From Crocodylus rhombifer (Eukaryota; Chordata; Crocodylia; Crocodylidae): a DNA stretch of 64,000 nucleotides. The stretch is from contig JAVSML010001165.1 of the NCBI GenBank assembly GCA_038503035.1, positions 525,011 to 589,010 on the forward strand. Reading direction: 5' to 3'. Numbering within the stretch: position 1 is the first letter of the stretch; every line of letters starts with the position of its first letter. The position numbers and the translations under genes are program-made. Positions 1 to 12,800 of the stretch are shown piece by piece. A model generated the notes under the pieces. The model did no database searches, had not been told where the DNA came from, and saw nothing but the letters and a program-made list of their open reading frames with translations.

Positions 1-63
<63 letters not shown>
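1..63. repeat. (AC)n followed by (AT)n microsatellite
   Basis: The window opens with about 23 AC units that pass directly into AT units. It is a simple repeat in the downstream intron of lipase gene A, and its left end lies outside the window. Confidence 0.97.
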
Positions 64-723
64 AAATCCCATTTCTATTCTTCACTTTCCCCAGCCCCCA
101 AGTTGCCTCTAGCTGGAGCAGGCAACTAGTAATGTTAGAGCCCCAAAAGAATGATCAAACCTACAAAGTTCATATGGTTTCAAGGCAAAGCAAAACTATT
201 TTTGTCAGGTTCAGTACAAGTAAACACCATACTAAATGTGGTTTTACATATTACATTATTTGCCCAAAGAAGTCATAAGGGAAATAAGTTGAATCCAATA
301 CATTTATTCTCTGCAGTTGTCTGTTCAGTGAGACTATTTATGCCTTCATGAAAGTCAATGCAAAGTAAACAGCATTTTTTGTATAGGTTCACAGAAATGA
401 AGAATCAGGACTCAGACCTTTTATCTGTGGTCAAAAATGGTATTCTGTCCAGAATTATAGAATATATTGGGCAAACACAGGTAAGCAACAGAACTTTGTC
501 TATTTATATTAAACATACCATATGTTTTATCAACTGTTTTGGTTGAGCTATTGACTTTTTACAAGCTCATCATGAATTAAAAATCAGCCAAAATTCAACA
601 TATGCAATTTAGGAAACAAGTTTACATCCAGACATTCCTATCAATGAATTTGCAGCTCAAACAATGAAAACTTAGTTCTATTTTTAAAAAAGAAATATAA
701 GTTGTTACTATGTATATTCTTAC
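64..723. other. intronic sequence of lipase gene A, nothing recognised
   Basis: This stretch lies 3' of the sixth coding exon of gene A. I looked on the minus strand for the next two family exons (the S-R-x-D-V-Y and F-D-W/Y-G exons that are visible in gene B) and did not find them. The remaining three coding exons are therefore expected to the left of the window. Confidence 0.6.
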
Positions 724-867
724 CTTATTCAGGCTACTATTAAATCCACCAGAAATAGAAAAGACCAAGGAACAAAGCCAGTGAAATATTTTACAGCTAC
801 ACATCTGAGTAATAATTTTGTTTACAAACTTTGGCCTGTTAAAGAAATATTTGTTTCCAACAATAGC
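724..867 (-). CDS. LIPM-like: gene A coding exon 6 (144 nt)
   Basis: The acceptor is a T-run followed by ACAG and the donor is AAG|GTAAGA. The 48 open codons (residues 222-269) start A-I-V-G-N-K-Y-F and contain the family signature [17 protein letters not shown]. The equivalent exon of gene B is 147 nt, so this one is one codon shorter. Confidence 0.9.
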
Positions 868-3800
868 CTGTAAAAAAAAAAAAGGAAAGATATTATTTCC
901 AATGGTTCACAAAACTCAGAGGCTAGCTAGGTACAGACATTACACTTACCACACACTAAAGGCATAGAAAGCATTTTACAGCTATAACAGAACAGATGTT
1001 CACAGCACATAAAGCGCTTTAAAAATGGTAAATCCCACTCTAACCCTGGATAAATGTGGTATCAGATTAAAGCCCTTTAGATTCGAGTGCTTTATCTGTA
1101 CCACATGTGATCCCAAGTCAAGGTAGGTCACATTCGTCTAGAATCCCAGGGTCTCCTTGCTGGGCAGGTTACTAACCTCAGCCAGCACATGTCTCCTCCG
1201 GGTGAGCAGCAGCACAGCCCCACTTCTGGGCTGTCACAGGGGAGACAAAAAGGCTCTGACTCCTCTCTGCATAGCTGGGCAGTGTTTTGGGGAATGGAGC
1301 CCCTGTGCTGTGTGGGTCCCCTCCAGATTCCTGGGTCAGGTCTTGAGTGAGGGGGGCAGGCCAGGTTCGTGCAGTGGGGGGGGGTGCTCCCCCCCTACCA
1401 CCTGCCACAGCCTCTTGACAGTGGCAGCCAGCAGCTGTAGCATTAGACTACCCAGCTTGGCTTTTGGCTGTGCTGGAAAATGGGTGGGGAAGGGAGTCCC
1501 AGTGCCACATAGCACTCCCCCCTGAATCTGCTGGGTCCAGTCCCAGGAGGGGCAGGGCCAGGTCCACCCAGCAAGGGAAGTTCCTCCCTGCACCCCTGAT
1601 CCTGGTGCAGTCAAAAGCTGGCCAGTGCAATATCATGCTGCAGCTGCTGGCTGCAGCTGTCAAGAAACTGGGGTGGAGGGGTGGGGAGGAGGGAAGAGCT
1701 TCCCTCCCCCCCACAGCATGGGGCAGTGGGGGGGGCATCAGGGATCACTCCCCCACCTGGCATGAAGACTCACCCTAGCAATCTATGGGGGCTTGTGCAG
1801 CACAGGGGCTCCCTCCCTTTGCAGCCACGGCTGACACTTGCCAGTTGGTGGGGAGCAGGGCTGGGAAGCACGGGCAGGCTCTGATCCATCCTCCCCCACC
1901 CTCCCTCCGCCCCACTGAACAGCGAATGTCTCTTTGGTTTGCTCCCACTCTAACTTATAGTTTTTAAGTAAAGTGTTACAGAGCGCTTCTGCCAAAGGTT
2001 TTTTGAACATCTGTACTTAGCCATAGATAACATTCCCCTTAGTAAGGGAAGGATTTGCAACAAGATCAAGGGGCATTTAAACAGCATGGCTTTGAAGGCA
2101 GAAATCCAAGCTTATTCAGCAAAGAGCAACCCACCAAACTCCCTTTCTTTCTGCTGGTAGTGTAATGAGGAAGTGTTGGCAGGAGTGGGTGGAAGAGGGG
2201 CATGTGGTAAACTCCATGAGGGGTAACACTTTTGAAGTAGCCTTCCTTCACAATATTTTTAAAGTATTATAGACCTACATGTACTGAGAGCATCCAGAAA
2301 TTTAAATCTTTAAGTTCATTCATGTTAAAAGAAACTCCTAGAATAGTCTCTTCTTTCAAGTCCCTTTTCAAGATGAATTTATGGATTATAAGAATGTAAG
2401 AATAATGCCGTAGCCATGATGGCCCAGAAATTACACAGGAGGCAAGGGTCTGTTAGGGTGATATCTTTTATTAAACCAACTATGTTCTTGGGATAAAGTT
2501 AGACAAGCTTTCAAATGAAGACATTCAAAAGGAAGAACATCTTGCATTCAACAGTTTGTTTAACTGCAAAAAGTCTAATAAAAGCGATCCTTGCCTCTGG
2601 ATTATCAGACAAACCCTGTTACCAGACAATGATGAACAAGAAAAGGACCTAATTATTATAGTAAAAAAAAGAGCTTTATTAGAAATAAGGAAAATGGTAT
2701 TATTCCTACCCTCACCCTCTCCACCCTGTTCTTTTTCCTTTAGGGCCTTTTGCCAGAACCTAAGACTTCTAATGCATGGCTTTTTACTACAGATTTAAAC
2801 AAATAGTACAAAGTATCTTTATACTTCTTACGTTGTTAAAAAAAAGTAGAATAGCCAATATAAGACAATAAACCAATTAAACCACTGCTTCCAGTTTTCA
2901 CTCTTCCTAGCTTTGTCATCCTTTGCTTCTACTCTATATATGCTAAATGAAAATTCCTTACAGAAGGTATTTTGTCTTCATGACTGTCAGCAAAGCACCA
3001 GAAACTTGTTTGGTGTTATATAAATAAAAATAGGAAAGGAACACACACCTTGATTAAACTATGAGGGAATAAGAGCAACCTTATCATAGGGCTATTGCCA
3101 TACTGCAATATGGTTATAGGAGCCAATGCAAAAAACATTTTGATTTTTTGAGCCAACTCTGGCATTGAGGAAAATGCAATGAAACCTGAGAAAACAGAAA
3201 AAACGAATTAGGACAAAGTTAAAAAGATACCTGCACCAAAACACGGCATTATGCAATTTTTAAATGAATCCATCATTGCCTAACTTATAGTTTTAAGAAG
3301 TTTTAGAAAGCCTATTGACTCATTTAGCCACAGGGAGCAGAACATATAAGAGGCTTATCTTTTCTGACAGTGAAGAAAAACTTCTAAAAAAATCTTACTG
3401 AAGTGTGTCATAAAAGGCTCAGGATCTAAGAAGCAAATAAGACTCCCTCCCCTATTTTTATTTAAAAAAAAATTACAGACCTGGCTTGATTACTGAGGCC
3501 TAGCTCGATTTTTGCATGTTTGAGTTTTTGCCATTTTTAATACTCAGAATTATAATAGGGCTGCGTGAAGCTTCAGTAGCTGTTTCAATTTGGAGGGGAT
3601 TCAGCCTGATTTGGGGAACAAATATCAGAATCTGAATTGAATCGGGAGACCAAATAAAATCTCCGAATAGTTTTGAAGCATCCAAATCAATCTGGGAAAA
3701 GATTCAGAAAAGATTTGGCCAATTCAGAGATTCAGCCATAGACTAAACAGGCAGCTGATAGCTGCCTCCAGCAGGTCAGTCTATTGGGGTTGGGGGAAAA

Positions 3801-6800
3801 AGGAAGGAAGGGGTGTTGGGGAGGGAGGGATTGGGGCTGAGGCTGGGACAAGCTGCCCAGCTGGAGCGGCGGGGTGCATTACTTGGGGGGTGGGGTGCAG
3901 GATGTAGGCACAGCAGTGCTGGGAGTGGGGGCTCTGCCCTGCTGCTGCTTTCCCAGCTGGGGCCGGGGAAGGAAGGGATGCAGGCATGGCTTGCTCCAGG
4001 TGGAAGGGGCAAGTGGCAGAAAAGCCCCTGCTCCCAGTGCTGCTGCACCCACAACCCGTACCCCTCCATGCTGTCTGGCAAGAGGTGGCAGGGCAGAGCT
4101 TCTGCTCCCAATGCTGATATGGGCACAGCAATGCTGGGGATGGGTGCTATGCCCTGCTGCTGCCCAGAGCAAGCTGCAGCTCCATTGCACCCCCCCATGC
4201 CAGATGGGCAAATGGCAGCAGGGCAGAGGCCTGTGGCTCCCCGCACCAGGGCAGAGGCAGGCATAGAAGCCCCTATGGCTACCCTGTCTGGCCCCAGCCT
4301 CCCGGCACTTAAAAAAAAAAGCGCTCACCAGCTCTGGCAGAGGCAATTGGGGGGCCTTTGAGGGGTTGTGGCAGAGCTCCCCTGTGCAGTGCAGGGCAGT
4401 GGGGGACAGCAGGGATCTCCTCCCCTGCTTGGCCTGCCTGTGGCAGCTGCCCCATGATGTGGGTGCAGTGTGGCTTGGCAGGGTGCCACGCACTGTCTGG
4501 GAGCTGGGGCAGCTCCATGTGTCAGCCAGAACCTGGCAGCACTCAGCCCCAGTGCCCCCAGGTCCCAGACAGTGCACAGCACCCTGCTGAGCCCCACTGC
4601 ACCTATGCCATGGGGCAGCTGCTGCACAGGTGCCAAGCAGGGGGGCAATCCCCACTGCCCCCCCGCCCCATGCTGCATGGGGGGGCTCTGCCATGAGTGC
4701 CCAGAGGCCTCAATCATTGCTCTTGCAGCAGGTAAGTGTGGGGCTTTATTTTTTAAGTGCCTGAACTAAGCTGGGGCTGAGCAGGGGTGTAGGCCAGGTA
4801 GGGTAGCCATGGGGGCTTTCCCTATGGCTCCCCCCACCCCGGAAGAAGTAGGCACAGCCAGAGGAGTGGCCTGACTGTGCCTGCCTCTCCCCGGCCAATC
4901 CAAATCACCGAATTTCTTGAATCAGTGCTGAATCTTCCAAAGCTGATTTGGCCAAATCAATTCAGGACACTGATCTGAATCTTCAAATTGAATCACTGTC
5001 CTCCGAATTGGGTGAATCCGAATCTGAATTGAATACTTCCCTATTTGCATAGGCCTAGTTTATAAGCAATTTTTTGTTGACTGAACACTGCGTTTTAGTT
5101 AAATATATGTTCAACCTGAAGAACCAATTAGCAATTTTAAACCAATTATTTCCAAATAGATAGATTGTGTCCGTAGGAAAATTGGTCCTTTGTTTGTATC
5201 AATTCAAACCTAAAATAGAAAGGAAGTTGAAGATTATCTGATAATAAAACTAATTTATTTATGGCCTTTAAAGGGCATTTTTGGTGTTTTAGGTAATGTC
5301 CCATGTCTTTGTGTGAGGGTTTGAAGGGGTGATTTGGGAGATTCCTTGAGTTAACAACCACCTGTGAACACTGGGAATGGGAGCTGATGGTCCAAGGCAG
5401 CTTCTTCCAGTTCAGGAATGTATCTGTTGGCTTCAACATTCCAGATCTGAGAAGCAATTTAATAGGCAATTCATTTCTGCATCAAAAGATACTGGATTTC
5501 CAAAGCTTGATGCTTCCAAATCATATATTCCCTCAAAGGATCTGGAATTTTTCACGCACATTTCAAAATGTCCCCAGAAAAAAGAAAAGAAGGAGAGACT
5601 GGAAGGTTCAGGTTTACAAATGTGTCAAATTCACCAGGATCAAAGCCTGGGTCTCAGAAGCAAGAGAGGAAAATCCTTCTCCTATAAGAACTGTTCAAAA
5701 CATCACTTCACTTTCACTCCATCCCCTGTCACTCACACCCCACTTCTAATGCCAGCTTCTATTCTATCCTCCTGCTAGCACCTCTGATTCCACAGATTAA
5801 GAGCTATTTTTTCCTCACATCAGCTGGCTTGGGAAGCTCAGAGAGAAACTGACCCAGGGACAATATTCTTCCTCAGAAGAACGACACAACTTCAGCCATG
5901 ATAAGAAATAGCAAAAATGAAGACTACGGGTGCAGACAGAAGTGACAATTTTTGATCAATCTGGCCACAGACAGCAGTCTGTAGCCATGACTGAATACAA
6001 ATGCACAGCTGCAGACAGTTCAAAAATGGCTGTTGAGGTGAAAATCTGAACCCTCATTGCATGAGGGGTCAGATGATGACATTTCAAAACAGAGTGTCTT
6101 TTGTAAGTTCTGTCTGTGCTGCCTCCCAGCCTGTCACTGTTTTCAGAATGGGAGCAGGGAAGAGGAGCAGTGGGAGTTCAGTCTGGGGGGGTTTCAGCCC
6201 CTGCTCGAGGGTGGTATGGATGCATTGGAGACCCTCCCCTCCACCCTGCCCAAGGTGGTGGGCTCCAATCAACCTACCTAAATCCAAGACTGGCTGGAGA
6301 ACCTTTGAACAAGCGCCCTCTGCTCCCTTTCCCCCTCCCATTCTGAAAATACTGTAGTCTTTCAGAGAGGAGGAGCCATTGCTAGGGGAAACTGGCTGCT
6401 GGCTCACAGCCAGCAGCTAGATTCCCACCCACCCCCCCAGAACCAACAGTGAACTTCTGTTTGGTCCAGGGGATCACTGCAACTTAGAACACTTCCTGCA
6501 AAGCGTTCTCAGTTACAGCAGGGACCTGCACTTGTGTCTGCACCATAAGGCTACACTGAAGTTTTCAGTTTCCAAAGTGATCAGATGGAGATGTAGTCCC
6601 TCTTCTACTTGATATTTTGCATGTTATTTTCAATACACCTTAACCAAACCATCTTTAATAATTACTCACTGTGAAAATGAGGGTGTATATGTTTATTCCT
6701 TACCCCAAATAGCACCTATGGAAACTTAATAATTATAATCTAAAAACTAGCTTTTATGTTTTGAGTCGACTGAAAATGTGAGAATCTTGTGTCCTATCAG

Positions 6801-9800
6801 AAATTAAGAGGCAATCCTAGGAGTCTTCAGATTACCAAATATTAAGCTCTAATTTGTTTTTTAACTAACGGTTAAAGTTTTACCTGACAGAAATGCATAT
6901 ACACCTAATATTTCCCTCACAAGATCTCACCAGAAGTAATACTTCTCTGTCATAATCATGAAGGGAAACAGACATCTTATAATGGCTAGGCAGAAAGTAA
7001 GTTTGGTTACTATTATTTATTGCTATTATATCTTTTGACATCCTTGAACTGTGCACACAATTAGTCTATGCTAGAATATGCATTTGTTCTCATGTACTCT
7101 TTCCCTCATCCTTCATTTCTTTCACTCTCCTATTACATCTTAGTCTTTCAATAATGAAGTCTCAGAGATCTGTAAATCAACTAATATGATAATATCTCCA
7201 ATTCAGTACTAACAACAAAAAATATTTTTTAACATACCAAGGGTGGTGCCCTGCGAAAAGCCAACATAATACAACTCCTTTTGTCCAGTTGTCTGAAGAA
7301 TAAAGTTTATTATTGCAGGAAGGTCATATACAGCCATTTCATGAAAACTGTAACAAAAGGAAATTGGGAACAGAATATATAATTTGGTGCCTGTGTGAGC
7401 TGAATGTCACTTTTGAACCCTAGACACAGTCCCTGTCAAACCATTGCTACATTGATAATTTTTGGCACTTTAGGATTTGAATCTTTGTCTCACTACATAA
7501 AGATGCCAATTTTATTTTTACTTTCAAATGTTTGGCGGAAAACTTCTTGTACTTCCTTAGAAAACATATTAAGTTCTTGCCATGTAAAAAAATATTCACA
7601 CTGAAGACAAAGTGATGCAGTTTTAACATGTATTGGCAAGTCAAGACCCTAGACTTGGGTAATGCACAGGCTTAAGGAAAGCTAGTTGGTAGGAGTGGGA
7701 GGGAAAAAGCTAAATATTATTGGAAGTATTTTCTATATGGATTACAGTTGCATGCAATAATATATTATCCTTGGAGCTGATTTGAACACTGCACCACTTT
7801 CGGTTGTTTATTACATGGTTTATGTTAATTAAGCATGAATAATGTGCGTCAGCTGATAGATTGACACATACTAATAAAACCAGATTAACCAGCCTGTTAA
7901 ATGCTTTTATGGTTACTTTGTATCCATCCAGCGCAGTGTAAAGAGCTGAAATACACCAGTGAATCTGAACCAAAATACTATTTGAAATAGAAAAATTACC
8001 ATAGTATACAATCAAGCGGTTAGATAAAATAGCTTCTCTGTCCTTCAGTTTTAGGTACCTGTAAGATGAAAATTCTTCCTGGTCATCTGAATATTTATCG
8101 TGTTTTTTTGCCCCAGTGCTCCCTCTGGTATTTCCAATCCACACATCATAGCCAGCATTTGCTAGTATGAAGCCTAGGCTGTGGTTGGGAAAATTAGCAA
8201 CCCAGTTGCTTCCCTCCAACACTAAGCCAGACTGCAGAAGAACAATGGGCTTTGGACCTGAGAAAGAAATAAGTGGATTATTTTACCAAAGTAAAACTAC
8301 TTTAATAGGTTAATAAAATGGTACACCCAACTTTTCTCCGTATATTTCAGGGAATGATCAAGTGCTGGGAGAACTGTGCATTTCAAACATCTAGCTAACC
8401 AGCTGGCTTCACGACATTTTCAGTGGGCATGTCTACATGAAACGTTTGCTGCGCATTAGTCTAACAACACTGTGCAGTAGCATTATTGTTAAAAACCATG
8501 CTCTAGTTACTGTACATTTACTTCATTAAGCAAGTACTAAACTAAATGAGCAGTAACTAAGGAGCATTAATGAATGTGTAGACATGCCCAGAGTGGAGTT
8601 GATTGCTGCCTCCTCTATCCACTAGCAACAGTACACCTCACTCAAAAAAAAGAGTAATATTAGATAATGAAAATAACAATATTTTTTCACCACAAAAAAC
8701 TTTAACATGTTGGAATATGAAAAAATGTGCAGAAAGCCAAAAGGTATGTCATAACTGGAAAAACTACAACAAAACAAAAATGTCCCGTTTAACTGTTGAG
8801 GATAACTGAAAATGATTACAGGGTTATTGCGGCAGTGAGACAGCCCCACAGGCTCCCAAAGGGGAGAGGGAGTCCCTGTGGGCCCCAAACCCTACAAACA
8901 GCCCCCCTGTGGGGGAAACTTACTTTCAGGGATGCAGCCAGAGCCGAAGCATGGAACCACAGCCACAACTGTGCGAGCCAGCGTTACGCCAACTGTTTAA
9001 TCAGCTGTTCCCCGGGTGGGAAAAAGTTGAGCCAATTGCAGCAGCCAGAATGGCTGCCACGGGAAGATTTAAAAGCCCCACAGGAACCCAGGGGATGGAG
9101 AGAACAAGGGAGCATGCTGGAGTGGAGCATGCCAGACATGCTGAGGCTCCTGGAGCAGCCAGGAGCAGTACAGCCAGCTCGACTCCAGCAAGCAGAGCAG
9201 GGGAGGCATTTGCCCCTCCTGCAGCAGGCTGGGAGGAAGGAGGCAACTCCACACCCCTCTCCTCCTCAGAGGTCTATTTTTTTGGACAAAAAAAGAGAAT
9301 AGGACCAAAACCAGACGCACCCTACTCAGAGGCGCTGAAGTAGGTGCCAGCCAACTCAAGTCCAGCTTGCCAATCTCTACAGTGGGAAGGCTACTCATCG
9401 GGGCAGCATGACAAGTCCCAACAGAACCCGCACTGACACTGGTTTCCCCGCTCGGCAAGCAGGGGCAATCGAGCACGACCGAACCACACCATTGGCGCCC
9501 ATCCGCTTGGTAAGTGGACGGTTTGTAGGGGAGGCAGAGCCCCGTGGAACATCACACCCAAACTGTGAATACTACAGTACCCAGGGGCTCCCCAGGAAGA
9601 AGATCTCCAGTGAACCCTCCCTTTATCCAATAACACAAAGTCATGGCAGGAGAGTTGAGGGGAGGGGCCCTGAGCCAGATGGATAGTACATCACTTGGGG
9701 AACCCCCACTTAAGGCACCTTTCATCACAGTTAGATTCTTTCTTCCCATTTTTCCTTTGTCCTCTAAAAGTCCCTTTCCACATCTTCTGGAGACTCTTCA

Positions 9801-12800
9801 TAGTGATCTCTTTCCTGAACAACCTCCCTCTGAGAACAACTATTCCCTCTTGGACCTCACTATCCTGATGCTCAAAGGAAATCTACTTAAAACTATAAAA
9901 GTTGACCTGGAGAGCAAAAATTCTTAAGTTGGCTGGACATTAAGAAGCAAGGACTTAATGTTGATGTTGGTTTTATGGCTCATTATAAGTTATAACCAAC
10001 CTGATCCCTGAATTTCCCCCACAAATGAAAGGTAAGCAAAATCCTTACCTGCTGACAGGCTTTGATCTTCCAGTAATCAGCTTCTATTCTTCTACTAACT
10101 ATTTGTCTGTGAACAAACCCCCCTCCCCTCCCCTCCTTCCTTATGACTGTTTTCTTTACTATGCAGCATTGGCTGTCACTGCTCAGACCTGATGAAGAAT
10201 GTCTTGCATTCAAAAGCTTGTCTAATAAAATGCATCAACCTAAACAATCCTTACCTGTTCCATACTTAAAAAGCATTCTCCAGACAACATCCACTGGTGA
10301 ATTAAAATCTAGAAAGGAACAGTCATACTAACTATTCCATGTCATCCTGGTTAAGAAAATGGCAGAAAGCAGCCAGAAAACACAAAAGGCAGACACTTAA
10401 GTGACATTTCTTTAGTGTTTTATGTTTTAATAAGATGTGATGAAAATATCAGAATAGACTACATCCTTACAAAATGTATGAGACCAAATTGTATAGTGAC
10501 TTGTGTCCCAAACCACCCCATTAATTTCCATGGTTTATGTTAGGTAGCATTTGACTCATAATTCTTCTATTGACTGTATCCCACTGCCCCACCTCTCTGT
10601 CAAATTATTCCCCTGCCTATGAAAAAAAGCATATTCAATAATGCTATTCCCCTAGTGCCTTTACCTCCCAATACTAATCACAGTCACCAAGGTGTCTCCT
10701 TACTGCCCAACCTGCTTCTGCTTTGCCCAGTGCCTGCTCCCTGCACCCTTCCCATCTCCATTACAAAGCAGTTCTGTCAGACACAGTCCAGTTGGATCTT
10801 CCAAGTGCATTCGTGGGTACCCTGATCTCTTTTGGATTCAAGTTAGTAAACTGATCAGCAAAGGTTTCAGGTTTCTTGGGCTAACATCACGCACATGCAG
10901 GTACATTGCCTGCCAAAACTTCCCCAAGCTGAATGTAATGAAACTTTATGTAAGATACCAGAGTTCCCTGGATTTTCTATGCCATGTGGAATTCTGTTGA
11001 TGGTAAGGTAATAGCCATCATCAGTCCAGACAACGTACTCCTCACTTGGGTACCCTCTGTAGCAAATGATCTCACTCTGCAGGAAGGAAAACAGGAGGAT
11101 AAAACTGGTTGCCCATATGATTGCTATAAATTATTTGGGAATGTCTCTCATAAGGAAATATGTTGAGGAATCTCTTTTTGTTTAATGTTTAAGAGCTTCT
11201 ATAATCTGCAGGTTTGAAATGAACCAGGAAACAAATCAGCATACCTGGAGGCTGTGCCAGGTCATGACGTATTCAACCATGGCAGTTTAGCATCCATGCC
11301 ATGCCTGTGTTCTAATATCATACAAATATTCCTATAACACATACTGTTTTTTGAGAAGATCTTGACACACCTTCAAACAATATAGAGGCAGAAGTTGATT
11401 TAAATTGTTAGTTGTTTTCCTCCAAAGGAAATAAAGCATGGTAAAAAAGTGGGGGTTCTGGATGTTGAATTCATTCCTAATAGAGAACAATGTTAAAAGT
11501 AGAGAAAAAATGTTCAATTTGCAGGCAAAGTGCCTCTAGAAACATCTAAATTCAAGTTCTTGAGATGATAAGAAAATAGTAGGTTCATAGGTTTTTAGAT
11601 CTGCATAAGGAAGAGAAGGGATTAAACAAATCAGATGGCTAGGACTATGTCCTAGCCTGAAGGTCATAGCTTGAAGGAATAACTGCAGGATGTTGTACAG
11701 TTTTGAAGTGGTTATCTTGTCACCAACAACAGCAATAGCACCATTGGACTATTGTACCTAAATAGAAATGTTGTTGCCTGTCTTAGGCAGTTGGTTATAA
11801 AGTCTGGGTAGAGCAGGAATCAAAGGAGGAACTGCACTGCCCCCTAGATCTGCCCCGCCAATGTATTGTTTGCAACTCTTGATTCATTTTCAATTATTCA
11901 CTCATCTAGATGCACAAAAGTTTATTTGAAAAGACTCATCTCAGGCACGGGAATCTTTGACATGTAAAATCACAGGGTTGGAAGGGAAATTGAAAGTCAT
12001 TTAGTCCAATCTCCTGCACAGTCTATTTCTAAGTTTTATACAAATTACCTTTAGCAGTATTAAGATACTTTATTGTCCAGTATTGGCAGCACTGTACCTA
12101 AGGATGCAAGAGTAGTGCACCAACCCCACACATGGAGAAAGAGAGTGCCAAAATAGTAGCCTCTGGAGATCTCATGCTACAACAGCAGAAGTCAGTTGTA
12201 GGGACACTGACAGGATCTTTGAAATTTGAAAGCAGGTAAACTAGATGCCCTTCACCCTTACCAGCACTCCAGTATCTGCCCAGACTGCAAAATTTTCTAC
12301 TTATACCTCTGGGTAACAGATTGTTTATAATCAACCTTCACACTATTTTATAAATGGTGCCATTTATATTAAATTGAGATATAATTATGCATTATGGGAT
12401 AGAAAAATACCAGTTATACCACACAGAACAACTCATTCTGGGTAAGAAATCTGCAGATACACCTCCCTTTCTAAAGAGAAGGTAATTTTGTAGCATTATT
12501 TTTTTCCTTACTCTGTTCCATAAAATCATCCTTCAAGTCAAGTATGTTCTTCTGGGCTTAGATTTTATTACAAGGATGCAAGGCACAGTAATGGACATCA
12601 GTGCTTCAAATGTGCCTAAGAAAGGAGTTGGGCTTCATGGAAATGTGAATCCCTACCCCTGTGCACCACCTTCCTCCCTCCCCCTCAGCCCTCCTTGACC
12701 TCAGAAGGTCCACTAATCTTGGCCTATACTATACACTGCTTCTCACACCAGTGTAATGCCATAGCCAGGCAGTAAGATATGAGACCAACCCTATGACCTT

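Noticed and set aside
622..804. 60-codon minus frame at 622-804 as a stand-alone gene
   Set aside because: Its first part is the 3' portion of gene A coding exon 6; the rest is intron read-through past the GTAAGA donor.
1157..1884. Overlapping open frames on both strands in the GC-rich block at 1150-1900
   Set aside because: Frames occur in nearly all phases, the composition is low-complexity, and the block is the core of an inverted-repeat element. No splice sites or protein motifs were seen.
3776..4769. Long frames (up to 271 codons) at 3776-4769
   Set aside because: They lie in the CTGCTGC/GGGGCAG core of a hAT-like element, overlap on both strands, and give Cys/Ala/Gly/Gln-rich low-complexity products.
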